Positions 7,906-16,317 of a stretch of DNA of 64,000 nucleotides are shown here, piece after piece. Position 1 is the stretch's first letter, and every line of letters starts with the position of its first letter. The position numbers and the translations under genes are program-made. The notes beneath the pieces are model-generated. The model saw nothing but the letters and a program-made list of their open reading frames with translations. It did no database searches and was not told the origin of the DNA. This DNA comes from Rhizobium sp. Leaf262 (GTDB lineage Bacteria; Pseudomonadota; Alphaproteobacteria; Rhizobiales; Rhizobiaceae): NCBI RefSeq assembly GCF_001422245.1, contig NZ_LMMM01000008.1, positions 1-64,000 on the forward strand, in the 5' to 3' direction.

Positions 7906-9921
7906 GTGGACCAATCAGATAGAAAAGCCGGCACGGGCCGACGCAAGGCTCTATGGGCGACAGCTGCAATTATCACTGTTGCTGCCACTGGTGTTGTCGG
8001 GGGCAAAACCTACTACGAGGCAAAGGTCAGCGAACTTCTTTCCAGCCGCGGAGCAACGGCCCGTTCCGTCGAGGTCGATTTTCTTGGCCAGGTTCATGTC
8101 CGCGACATGACATTACCTCTGGCCGACGGCAAAATGATAAAAATCGCGGCGATCGATGGACGTCCCAAATTTCCTTTTCTGGACGGTGCCCTTGATATCA
8201 ATGAAGTCGCTATCGATGTGCCAACGGGGACACTCTCGGTGGCGCATGCGCGCATTGAGAATGCTTCCTTTGAAGAAGCCTTGCGCTCGGACGAACCAGG
8301 CGATGGTGGTTCCGAATCTCTCGCCAAACACATCGAGCGCTTCGCGGCGACGCGTATATTCACACCTGAGATGACAGTTACGCAATCCATTGCCAGCACC
8401 GAGCAGAAAACCGTTTACAGGAACGTCACGCTCTCAGACATTGCCGATGGGCGGATCGCCAAATACTCGGTGGACAATGCCAGCTACGACATCGAGATGG
8501 AATTGCCGACCAGTGCCGGCGAGACCCAAAAAAAGCATATGATCGTCTCAACCGGTGCCATAGTCGGCCAGGATTTCGATGCGGCTTATATAGCAAGGCT
8601 GTACACTGAAAAAGCAGGTCCTCAAGACAAGGAAGCAAAGCCGGTCTATGGTCCTCTCTCGGTTAAAAATATTTCCTTCTCTGAGGGCGACGGTCGTTTC
8701 AGCTACGACGAGATCCGCAGTGATGGTTTCACGGCGCGCATGCCAGCAGAGCCGCTGTTGGACACCCTGAAAACACTCACGACACTCGAAACCACTCACG
8801 AACCTTCGCCGCAGGAGCGTCAGGCAATTTTTGCCAAAAGTCTGTCGGTCCTTGACATGATTGGCAAGAGCAACATGCAGTTGCTGGGGTTAAAAGCAGA
8901 CGTGCCGAACGAAAGTGAGGGGTCGGCTGGCAAGCGTGTCATTGGCGGCATCGATCGCATCGACATGCAGATGGAGAGCCGCAAGCTTAGTCTTGGCCTT
9001 TATGGCCTGTCAATGAAGAGTGGTGACGACACGATCGAAGTGGGCGAGGCAAGCCTCAATGGGTTTGACTGGAGCTCAACGATTGATGGTCTTTCACAGA
9101 TCATCGGACTAGACGATACGCAGATCGAAACATTCGCTTTTACGCGCCTGATGCCGGAACTGGGCAGGGTGCGTGTCGGTGGTATCAATGTCGATGTCGC
9201 CACCCCGGAAAAGACAGAAGAAATCACAGGGGATATGCCCGAGAGAGTTCAGTTCAAGCTCAAAAATTTCGAGATGGGGCTGACAAAGCCCTACAATGGT
9301 ATCCCGACCGATATTGAGATCAGACAGGACGAGCTTTCTGTTCCCATCCCGGTGGATTCATCGGAGGAAGTTTTCATTGAAGCGCGTAAACTGGGGCTTG
9401 AATCTCTCGCCCTGTCTTATGCTCTCTCTGCCGGATGGGATGAGCCGAACAAGAACCTGCTCATCAGGGAAATCTCTCTCCGCAGCAAGGATATCGGCAG
9501 TGTCAATCTTTCCGGATTGGTCAGCGGGTTTACAGAAGAGTTCTTCGCGTTCGATGTCGGCCGTGCTCAGGCCGCCCTCTTCGGGCTCGCGGGTCGTGAA
9601 GTGAAACTGACAATCAGGGACGAGGGTATGATGGCCAAGGCGATCAAACTCTATGCTCTGCAGAATGAAATGACCGAAGATCAGGTGCGCGGTACTTTAA
9701 CAATGGTGGCCAGCATGATGTTGCAGCAGATTGCGGCCGAACAGCCAAAACTCCAGAGTGCAGTGGAAGCACTGGTTCGCTTCGTCAGCACTCCTGGAAC
9801 ACTGATCGTGACCGTCAAAGCCACCGGCGCAAACGGTCTCGGCCTTCTGGATTTGGTTGCTGCCTCTGAAGATCCCATGGGCTTGCTCGACAAGGTGGAT
9901 ATTCAGGCAACCTCCGAGTAA
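7906..9921 (+). CDS. Membrane-anchored protein with large periplasmic domain
   Basis: About 671 residues, starting at a GTG at 7906 preceded by AGGGGACC. A basic head (DRKAGTGRRK) leads into one helix (ALWATAAIITVAATGVVGG). The rest is a long, mostly beta-rich exported region with many Asp/Glu and no Cys. It recalls AsmA- or DUF945-type proteins that work at the envelope, but I cannot place it firmly. It is the first gene of a run of exported or unknown proteins up to 15.4 kb. Function unknown. Confidence 0.6.
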   Translation: MDQSDRKAGTGRRKALWATAAIITVAATGVVGGKTYYEAKVSELLSSRGATARSVEVDFLGQVHVRDMTLPLADGKMIKIAAIDGRPKFPFLDGALDINEVAIDVPTGTLSVAHARIENASFEEALRSDEPGDGGSESLAKHIERFAATRIFTPEMTVTQSIASTEQKTVYRNVTLSDIADGRIAKYSVDNASYDIEMELPTSAGETQKKHMIVSTGAIVGQDFDAAYIARLYTEKAGPQDKEAKPVYGPLSVKNISFSEGDGRFSYDEIRSDGFTARMPAEPLLDTLKTLTTLETTHEPSPQERQAIFAKSLSVLDMIGKSNMQLLGLKADVPNESEGSAGKRVIGGIDRIDMQMESRKLSLGLYGLSMKSGDDTIEVGEASLNGFDWSSTIDGLSQIIGLDDTQIETFAFTRLMPELGRVRVGGINVDVATPEKTEEITGDMPERVQFKLKNFEMGLTKPYNGIPTDIEIRQDELSVPIPVDSSEEVFIEARKLGLESLALSYALSAGWDEPNKNLLIREISLRSKDIGSVNLSGLVSGFTEEFFAFDVGRAQAALFGLAGREVKLTIRDEGMMAKAIKLYALQNEMTEDQVRGTLTMVASMMLQQIAAEQPKLQSAVEALVRFVSTPGTLIVTVKATGANGLGLLDLVAASEDPMGLLDKVDIQATSE

Positions 9922-10030
9922 GAGCTTGAAATCAGAGATATCCGCTGAGCTATCGTGATCTGGAGAAATGTTCGCAGAGGTCGGCCAGTTTCGCCGGCCC
10001 TAGCGGCTTTTGCGAAAAGGTTTACGGAGA

Positions 10031-10804
10031 ATGACGAAACCTGCATCTTCTTCGCCCACTTCAGAGGAAATTGAAACCGAGCGGCTTTTTCTGAGGATGC
10101 TGGAGGAGCGCAAGGTCGATGACGAGTCGGCCCTCCACTGGAGCCCCGTTAATCCTGATACACGCCGCGAGAAAAAGCGGTTGAAACAGCCGGTTACGGG
10201 TGTGGATGTGGACAACATATTTACCTGGCACCTGAACCAGCACACGGTGATGGAGAACGAGACGGATCCCGAACTGATAAAGAACCGTATCTGGGTAAGA
10301 CGGGTTGGCGTCAAAGAGAGCGGAAGACTGACCGAGGCACAGATTGCCACGCAGGAAGCCCGACTGGGAATTCGCCTGCCAATGCCGTGGCGTGACGTCT
10401 ACAAACATTTTAACGGCGGTTGGGTGGATACTCTTCATTGGGGAGACAGGAACAACCCACAGAACGATGATATTGTGCCCATTCCCCAATCAACCCATCA
10501 ATATCTGGCGCTGGAGAATGTCGCACCTCTACGTGATCTTCTGACGGTGAAATGGGAGGATCTCGATCTCGGCAGGTTGGATTGTAGCAAGCTTGATCCA
10601 CGCCTGATCGCTATCGCATGTGCCGGTAGCCAGGCTGTTCTGCTGGACTATCGCCAAGGTCCGTCGCCACGTGTCTGCAAGGCTTTTTTCAGCCAATCCG
10701 ATGACGATCCTTTGGCCGCGTGGGAAACAGATGAGTTTACTTTCTGGTGGCCAAACATGGCTGTGTTTTTTCGAGGCCTCTACCTACAGAACCGGGCGGC
10801 GTGA
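10031..10804 (+). CDS. SUKH (SMI1/KNR4) domain protein
   Basis: A 257-residue cytoplasmic protein. Residues ~100-250 carry the SUKH signature: LTEAQIATQEARLGIRLPMPWRDVYKHFNGG, followed by the acidic and aromatic motifs of the fold. SUKH proteins are best known as immunity proteins that neutralise contact-dependent or polymorphic toxins, though some have other binding roles. The ~95-residue N-terminal extension is charged. No toxin gene lies next to it. The ATG at 10031 follows GGAGA very closely; a TTG at 10010 is an alternative. Confidence 0.7.
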   Translation: MTKPASSSPTSEEIETERLFLRMLEERKVDDESALHWSPVNPDTRREKKRLKQPVTGVDVDNIFTWHLNQHTVMENETDPELIKNRIWVRRVGVKESGRLTEAQIATQEARLGIRLPMPWRDVYKHFNGGWVDTLHWGDRNNPQNDDIVPIPQSTHQYLALENVAPLRDLLTVKWEDLDLGRLDCSKLDPRLIAIACAGSQAVLLDYRQGPSPRVCKAFFSQSDDDPLAAWETDEFTFWWPNMAVFFRGLYLQNRAA

Positions 10805-10889
10805 GCTAAACCAAGCTCACTGAGCGCGTTGGGCTGAACCCGGACTTCACCTTCGGCGCAAACTTCCTACTTTTGCAACGCGGCAAAAG

Positions 10890-11141
10890 TGTCGTTTGGC
10901 ATTTAATCGCGAGACACGGATTCAAACAAAATCATATACTTAGCGCTGCACATAATTTGAGATTTGTCACGATACTCATTGTGAACATCTCGCTTGCGAT
11001 GCCTTTGCAAATCTCAACGATTACAGAAGGTTGTCTAGCTATATCGTCATCCCGGACCGAGATTCACGTCACGCTAGTCTCATTTTAAATGCCAAACCTT
11101 GGATGAATGGCCACATTCTTACGATTAAGTGCCAAACGACA
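10890..11141. mobile_element. MITE-like element with tni-type ends
   Basis: A 252-bp segment without coding capacity. It is bounded by 20-bp inverted repeats: TGTCGTTTGGCATTTAATCG at the left and CGATTAAGTGCCAAACGACA at the right (19 of 20 match). Inside each end are more copies of the motif (TCTCATTTTAAATGCCAAAC at 11078-11097; an ATTTGAGATTTG motif near 10957). Multiple repeats inside the tips are typical of transposase-binding sites in Tn7/Tn5053-like ends. The same tip occurs at 38355 and 59976. No 5-bp target duplication is evident (AAAAG versus GATGG). Confidence 0.6.
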
Positions 11142-11194
11142 GATGGCGATCAGAATGCTGGCTGGAGCTGCCTTCAAGAACGCTATAATGGCGG

Positions 11195-11914
11195 TTAGGG
11201 CGCGCTGGCAACCAAGCCTGCCGGCGTTGGCTTGAGCGCAAGTAGGTCAATGCCCATTTCCGATTTGAAGCGTGCTACTGCGGCATCTGCCAGCTGCTGC
11301 ATCATCTGAGCATCACCACGGACATAGGCATCCGACAGTACCGCTTGTTGCAGGAGGAAATTCATCATCAATACTTCGGCAAATTCCTGTCGACCCGCAT
11401 CGTCGAGTGCCTGGAAAGCAGGATCGCCTTGCATGGCGGCGCGTACCTGTCGTTGCACGCCGGCAAGCGAGAATTCTGCATCCGGCTGCTGATTAGCGAT
11501 GACCCAGTTCAGGGCGAAGTAGGACACCATCGCATCGACAGCATCGCCCGGCTCCAGTCCGTCGGCAGCGACAAGCTCGGCCCACATATCCTGCGGGACG
11601 CGTTGCGCGAAAATGCCGGCCACAGCTCGTTCTGCCTCTTTCCCAGAGCGCTCCTTAATAAAATCGAGGAATTGCCGCTGTGCCTTGGCGCTGACTGGGC
11701 GCGATGTGGAATAGGTGGTTACGGTTTCGGAGGCAGCGAGTGTGGGCGCGGAGCCACCCTGCGACTGCGAGCCCTCGATGGTTTGCCTCAGCAACTGATG
11801 GTGTAGCGTGTTCATGGCGTCCTGAGCAGCGAAATTCTGCCAGGCGTAGTCCTGTGCAAACGTCGGCGTGACCGTCACCAGTACCCCAATAAGGGCCATA
11901 ATAATTCTGTTCAT
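11195..11914 (-). CDS. Exported protein, DUF6683-like
   Basis: A 239-residue protein with a signal peptide (MNRIIMALIGVLVTVTPTFAQ, cleavage near residue 20) and a helical mature domain. The segment TYSTSRPVSAKAQRQFLDFI and the C-terminal part resemble rhizobial proteins I associate with DUF6683. That link is from memory and weak. GGAGG precedes the ATG at 11914. Function unknown. It forms part of a cluster of exported proteins at 7.9-15.4 kb. Confidence 0.6.
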   Translation of the reverse strand: MNRIIMALIGVLVTVTPTFAQDYAWQNFAAQDAMNTLHHQLLRQTIEGSQSQGGSAPTLAASETVTTYSTSRPVSAKAQRQFLDFIKERSGKEAERAVAGIFAQRVPQDMWAELVAADGLEPGDAVDAMVSYFALNWVIANQQPDAEFSLAGVQRQVRAAMQGDPAFQALDDAGRQEFAEVLMMNFLLQQAVLSDAYVRGDAQMMQQLADAAVARFKSEMGIDLLALKPTPAGLVASAP

Positions 11915-12415
11915 ATTGCCTCCAATCGTCAGATAGTGAAGCTAGAGTGTCGAAAGCTTGTCAATACCGCGTGCATTTTCCTCTATAGGAGGTATTGCTC
12001 CGGTACCGACAAAGTCATTCTTCGCTGAGCACAGGGCGGCCGTAGCAAGGTCACGACAAACAGCAGCACAAGGCATAAAACCGCATATGTTCGGCAGAAA
12101 TCTGAGTTGTTCATCTGTCGTAACCGCCAGTCAGCCAGTTTCAGGCAGCAAGGCGTCCGACAGCCGCGTGACGACTGCTTCCGAGGTGCGCTGACGCCAC
12201 AACGCCAGCGCAAAGTCTGGTGCCCGTGCGAATGGCGGTCGAGGCTCCGGCATAGCCCCACCCAGCGGCAAATTCAGTTGGCGATGGCGGCCTCCATCTC
12301 GGCGATCTCTTTCTTTGTGCCCGCCAACTGGTCAACCTGAGAGATAAAGAACCGACACTTGCTGGCTTTATGGAGCGATGAGGCCGTGTTCTTCTAGCAT
12401 GGGCACCTCACTTCC
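11915..12415. other. Intergenic region, possible decayed gene
   Basis: About 500 bases without an intact gene. On the minus strand near 12340-12275 a short frame reads VDQLAGTKKEIAEMEAAIAN and stops, which looks like the tail of a coiled protein. Near 12110-12050 a frame encodes one hydrophobic helix (YAVLCLVLLFVVTLL). The two are in different frames and neither has a supported start, so I take the region for gene debris. Confidence 0.35.
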
Positions 12416-13153
12416 TCACCGATATGATTGTCTGAACCCCTTCTCGAACCATTGAGCTGCAGGACGGGAAAGTCCGCTGCGCGAATTGGTCAGTGCATTG
12501 AGCAGCCAGTCCGCAGCGGTTTCGTTCCCTACTGGCGGATGCATGTCAAGCTTCTCCGCCAAGAACCGCAGGTCTTGTCTAGCGTCGTCTGCCCCAAACC
12601 AGTCAGAGGTGCCCCGCGAGCTGGCGCTTTCGTCGCTTTTGCCGTCCAGAACCGCAGCCACTCCTCCAAGGAAGAAGCCGGCCTGCTCGGCAAGCGGGAA
12701 CCAAATGGATCCATCCTGATGTTCGGCCGTGTTGAGTATATCGGCAAAAGGACGGCCGAGCTGGCCGGCATGCAGGACGTTGCGGACCTGTTCAGCGATG
12801 TCGTCATGGCGCCCCTGCTGGAGCATTACATACAGGTAGGTGCGCAGTGCCGCCCGCCCGCCGATCTCCGCTTCGAGAGCGTCGCTGACCGATGCGGGAT
12901 CTTTGATAAAAGCTGCGCCTAGCCGGTCAAGCTTTTCCTTCTGGCGCGCAGGAGGCAGACCAGTCAGGTCTTTCGGGGAGCGAATGAACGCCGGCCATGT
13001 AGCGTCTGGATCGTTGTGCGCCAAAGCGGACTGTTGTGCGAGGAGGGGGGCCGCGCAGCAGAGTTGTGCTACCAGGATCAGGATGGATTTTCTGGCCAGC
13101 CCGCCGAAGTTTCCGAGCCAAATTCTTTTCGCGGTTGTTGGGTTCCCGATCAT
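12416..13153 (-). CDS. Exported protein of unknown function
   Basis: About 245 residues. A long signal region (ARKSILILVAQLCCAAPLLAQ) ends near residue 40. The mature part is helical, with PPARQKEKLDRLGAAFI and a centre with WFPLAEQAGFFLGGVAAVLDG. The ATG at 13153 has AGGAACAGGA upstream. Homology to a named family is not apparent. It is divergent from the LprI-like gene at 13231, with only about 80 bases between the starts, so the two may share control. Confidence 0.55.
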   Translation of the reverse strand: MIGNPTTAKRIWLGNFGGLARKSILILVAQLCCAAPLLAQQSALAHNDPDATWPAFIRSPKDLTGLPPARQKEKLDRLGAAFIKDPASVSDALEAEIGGRAALRTYLYVMLQQGRHDDIAEQVRNVLHAGQLGRPFADILNTAEHQDGSIWFPLAEQAGFFLGGVAAVLDGKSDESASSRGTSDWFGADDARQDLRFLAEKLDMHPPVGNETAADWLLNALTNSRSGLSRPAAQWFEKGFRQSYR

Positions 13154-13230
13154 TCCTGTTCCTGCCACATTGCCCAAGGACGATGGAAGCAAGCATATAG
13201 TACTGTAGCTTCAGGGAAAGGACGTAAGCA

Positions 13231-13950
13231 ATGTTCTCGCAATGGAGTATGGGAGCCGAGACAGCGCGCGGCAAGTGGGGGTGTGGGAACAGGCTGGTCC
13301 CATTCGCCGCCGTTCTCTTGTCGGCCATGCCATCGGCGGCTCGGGAAACCAAGGCCCTTATTGCAAGCAGCTGCATGGAACGGTCCGGTGGGGTTACAAG
13401 CCAAATGCTCGATTGTCTCGCAAGGTCATACGAGACGATAGACGATGAACTCAATCAGGCCTGGTCCGGTTTGCTGCCGGCACTGGAAGCATCTCAGCAG
13501 GAGCGTTTCCGCAATGCCCAGCGCATCTGGATAGACTATCGAGACACCACATGTGCCGCTGAAGCGGCGCTTCAGACGGGATCCTTTGCTAGCGTGGCAC
13601 TTGCGGATTGCCGGGTGCGCCTCAGCGCTGAAAGACTGCGCTGGCTGAAGGACGTGCTTCCGGAACAGGATCTTGTCCAGCTTTGGCAGTCGGTGGTGAG
13701 CGCTGCAACGGCGGATGAACAGGAGCACGCCCTATCCGCCTTTCTTACCGCGGTGGCAGTGGAAACCGGCAAACCCCTGACTTATTCGCTCACAGCGACA
13801 TCGGTAGATAGGGGCAGTCCGGTCTCGATCGGAGACGGCGTTCTGCTCGACGATCCATTTGCGCACATGCTTCACTTGTCGATCGACGGGAAGATCTACC
13901 ATTTTCGCCCGCACTCACCGCAAATCGTCACTCGACTTCTACGGGAGTGA
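13231..13950 (+). CDS. LprI-like (DUF1311) exported protein
   Basis: A 239-residue protein with an N-terminal export signal (LVPFAAVLLSAMPSAA) and the DUF1311/LprI pattern at about residues 48-110: CLARSYETIDDELNQAW, then RFRNAQRIWIDYRDTTC. Members of this family inhibit lysozyme in some bacteria and are otherwise uncharacterised periplasmic proteins. A C-terminal extension of about 100 residues is not part of the domain. AAGGA precedes the ATG. It ends a few bases before one arm of the large inverted repeat around repABC. Confidence 0.7.
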   Translation: MFSQWSMGAETARGKWGCGNRLVPFAAVLLSAMPSAARETKALIASSCMERSGGVTSQMLDCLARSYETIDDELNQAWSGLLPALEASQQERFRNAQRIWIDYRDTTCAAEAALQTGSFASVALADCRVRLSAERLRWLKDVLPEQDLVQLWQSVVSAATADEQEHALSAFLTAVAVETGKPLTYSLTATSVDRGSPVSIGDGVLLDDPFAHMLHLSIDGKIYHFRPHSPQIVTRLLRE

Positions 13951-13954
13951 CAAG

Positions 13955-14050
13955 GTGTGATTAAGCGTACAGGAATGACCCCGTCAACGTGAGAAATAAA
14001 AGGCGTTATCATGCGTATCAGCATCGGGACCCCCTGCCGATTTACAGATT
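13955..14050 (-). repeat. Inverted repeat around repABC, left arm
   Basis: This ~96-bp sequence is the reverse complement of 20278-20374. Shared blocks include GTGTGATTAAGCGTACAG, CGTCAACGTGAGAAATAA and GGGGGTCC. The match is about 80% with a few small gaps. The G-rich start is reminiscent of Tn3-family ends but no transposase gene is present. Confidence 0.7.
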
Positions 14051-14173
14051 GTTCTTTCGGAAGTCGGAATGTCCATACGTTCGCCGGGAACTGCGTCTGA
14101 TGACATTTTTCCTCCATCAGGGTTGTCACGCTTTGCACCCCTGATCATATTGTCCGGCATGAAGGAGATCGAC

Positions 14174-15373
14174 ATGTTACGGACGATGATGGGCCGCACC
14201 ATGCGTGCCTGCTGCATTCTGGTTGTGACCGGCAGCGCAGCGAATGCGCAATCAGGAGTTGCCGAGAACGATGCTGTTCGTGCCACAAAATGGACCTCGG
14301 AGCAAGCTGAGGCTGCTGGCTGGGTCAGCAGAACGATGGATTTCGGGGCTGCGAATCTGGGCTATACGACAGTCTTTCCGAAAGATGCGAAGATCCAAAC
14401 TACAACTGTGAAAGGCGATAGTGCCGGGCTTGGCAACATAACGATTGTCGGGAAATACGTTTTGCCGTCTGCCGGTGTCGATATCACGGCGACCGTCATG
14501 GCCTATCGCTTGCGCGTGGGGGGGTCGGCGCTCAGGCTTTGCAACAACACGCTGCGTCGCGACGGCTACTTAGTTCAGACAATCGACGACCTCAATCTCA
14601 ATGAGACCCACGCGCAGATTCTATCCTTGAGTCTCGACAAGCAGGGCAAGCCGCAGGAGGGGGTCTTGAGCGATTGCCGCACGCGCGGAAATACCGTGCT
14701 CAACCATCATTTCTTCATCCCGCTGGCCGATGCTGCCGATGATGCGACCATCAACGAGCGCATAGGCAACACAGGAGATGTCTTCAACCGTATTATTTCC
14801 GATATGGCATTCACGGATGGCAAGCCGGATGGTTATGGCGATAGCGCTGTGCCAGTTACGCTGACGCTCAGCGGCCGACTGAAAACCATCCGTACTCCCG
14901 ATGTGTTCCGCGTTACCTTCAACGATTTCGATGGCCGCAAGGGTGAGGGGCAGCGCGAATTGCATCTGATGCAGAAAAAGGATGGGTTGGCGAGCTCCAT
15001 AGTATGGCTCGGCGAAAGCGATATGCCGCAAAAGCCGGATCTCGCAAAGGTGGGGCCGGAAAATGCACTCCGTCGATTCAGTATGGAAGCGGCACAGATG
15101 CCCGAGCTGGAGCTGGTCTCAAACAAGGCCGATGATCGTTCTTCCGGCAACGGCATTACAGTGCAGAAGTTCGTGTTTTCGGTGACTTCCGCACCTGGTG
15201 ATGGCGCGGGTTCTCTTGTGGGAGAGGCCTGGTGGCATGACGGGAAAGTCTATGTTCTGACGTGGTTCTCGGCTTACGATGATGACGACAGCCTCAAAAG
15301 CTATATAGCCCGCCTTCCCGGCGAGACTGCTTATGCCCTGGTGCGGAAGATCACTCTGGGAACGCTGCAATAA
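14174..15373 (+). CDS. Exported protein of unknown function
   Basis: A 399-residue protein with a signal peptide (ACCILVVTGSAANAQ, cleavage near residue 25). The mature region is mostly beta, with a two-Cys pair (LCNNTLRRDG ... LSDCRTRGN) likely to form a disulfide and a C-terminal WWHDGKVYVLTWFSAY stretch. AAGGAG lies correctly ahead of the ATG at 14174, although the frame is open from 14069. No family recognised. It lies just inside the inverted repeat that encloses repABC, so it may be part of that unit. Confidence 0.6.
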   Translation: MLRTMMGRTMRACCILVVTGSAANAQSGVAENDAVRATKWTSEQAEAAGWVSRTMDFGAANLGYTTVFPKDAKIQTTTVKGDSAGLGNITIVGKYVLPSAGVDITATVMAYRLRVGGSALRLCNNTLRRDGYLVQTIDDLNLNETHAQILSLSLDKQGKPQEGVLSDCRTRGNTVLNHHFFIPLADAADDATINERIGNTGDVFNRIISDMAFTDGKPDGYGDSAVPVTLTLSGRLKTIRTPDVFRVTFNDFDGRKGEGQRELHLMQKKDGLASSIVWLGESDMPQKPDLAKVGPENALRRFSMEAAQMPELELVSNKADDRSSGNGITVQKFVFSVTSAPGDGAGSLVGEAWWHDGKVYVLTWFSAYDDDDSLKSYIARLPGETAYALVRKITLGTLQ

Positions 15374-15461
15374 TGGGCCTATTTTATGGTATAAATACTA
15401 TATGAAACTATAATATTTTGGGCGAAGCCACCAGATCGTCGCCCGATGTTCCGAATGCAGA

Positions 15462-15628
15462 TTCCCTACAATCGTGGTCGTACATCTGTGTTATGAAAGG
15501 TGCCAAGGCAATAGCTGCTGCCCAACTCTGGCGTATATTGAGACATGAGGAAAGATCACCTGGGGTCTGAAAAGTTTATCGCGATTAACAGTGTTTCGAT
15601 ACGTTAGCGAACGCATTGATCAACCGGA
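15462..15628 (+). repeat. Direct repeat, copy B (~165 bp)
   Basis: Second copy of the sequence at 7345-7507, same orientation. Its right end runs into the 3' end of the antitoxin gene. On its left, where copy A has the start of the YiiG-like gene, there is no such gene, so this copy looks like an orphaned leader. Confidence 0.75.
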
Positions 15629-15925
15629 CAGCGCTCGCAGCACTGCCTCGGGCTCCTTCTCCATCACACGCAGAAGTGTTCGAGCAGCACCTGATGGCTG
15701 ACGAGCCCCCTGCTCCCACTTTTTGTATCCTGATGGGCTTGTCCCAAGCAAAGCAGCCATTTCATCTTGCGTCAGATGCAGCTTTTGGCGGATCGCCTTC
15801 GCATCAACAGTTTCCAGATCAACGGCAGTGACACGCATGCCCGCAGGGTCCCTACCCTGCGCATGACCCAGAGCTTCGGTCATAGCCTGAATCAAATCCT
15901 CACCTAATTTTGTCCTCTCGCTCAT
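15620..15925 (-). CDS. HTH antitoxin of a RelE/HigB-type module
   Basis: A 101-residue protein. Residues ~45-95 form an XRE-type helix-turn-helix (IRQKLHLTQDEMAALLGTSPSGYKKWEQGARQPSGAARTLL), in the style of HigA or NadS antitoxins. The N-terminal half (EDLIQAMTEALGHAQG) is also typical of that group. Its start overlaps the end of the upstream toxin by four bases (ATGA), the normal toxin-first order for this class. Normally it neutralises the toxin and represses the operon. Here the toxin is frameshifted, so the antitoxin may be a leftover. Confidence 0.8.
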   Translation of the reverse strand: MSERTKLGEDLIQAMTEALGHAQGRDPAGMRVTAVDLETVDAKAIRQKLHLTQDEMAALLGTSPSGYKKWEQGARQPSGAARTLLRVMEKEPEAVLRALSG

Positions 15926-16259
15926 GGTTTGCTCCTGTACGTCGCTTTGATCGCCTTTGCGAACACAGCAACCACCTTGGCCTCTTCCAGCGTCAAATCC
16001 GTCTTTTCGTTCTTTCCGTAAACGAGAAGCGCATAGATGGGCGCATCGTCGCCGTACCAGTCATAGATAACGCGGGCGCCACCCCGTTTGCCTTTACCCT
16101 TGGCCGCAGATCTCAGCTACGGACACCACCTGCACCCGGTATCTCATTACCAGCCTGAGGATTGGTCGCCAGAAAATCGATCAGATCCCTGCGCTCGTCG
16201 TCCGTGAACAGAGCCGTTGCCTGTTTGACGAAGAGCGATGTTTCAGCAACTGTCTGCAT
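15922..16259 (-). pseudogene. RelE/HigB-type toxin, frameshifted
   Basis: From ATG at 16259 the frame reads MQTVAETSLF ... FLATNPQAGNEIPGAGGVRS and stops. One base further on, the other frame continues as LRSAAKGKGKRGGARVIYDWYG ... YGKNEKTDLTLEEAKVVAVF to a stop overlapping the antitoxin start. Together the two parts give a complete RelE-superfamily mRNA-interferase-like protein of about 112 residues. A single missing base near 16117 (CGTAGCTG where CGTAAGCTG would keep the frame) explains it. The toxin is very probably inactive, unless the base is a sequencing error. Confidence 0.8.
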
Positions 16260-16317
16260 AGTGATTATAACCCATTGGGGTAGTTATGGTGATCGAACTC
16301 GCTTTTGTCAATGATCA

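Noticed and set aside
10885..11146. Target-site duplication around the MITE-like element
   Set aside because: The 5-bp flanks AAAAG and GATGG do not match; I could not find any shifted boundary with a good match.
13955..14050. Naming the repABC-flanking repeat as a Tn3-family end
   Set aside because: It begins GGGGGTCC, but similarity between the arms continues past that point and no Tn3 transposase or resolvase is present, so the origin stays open.
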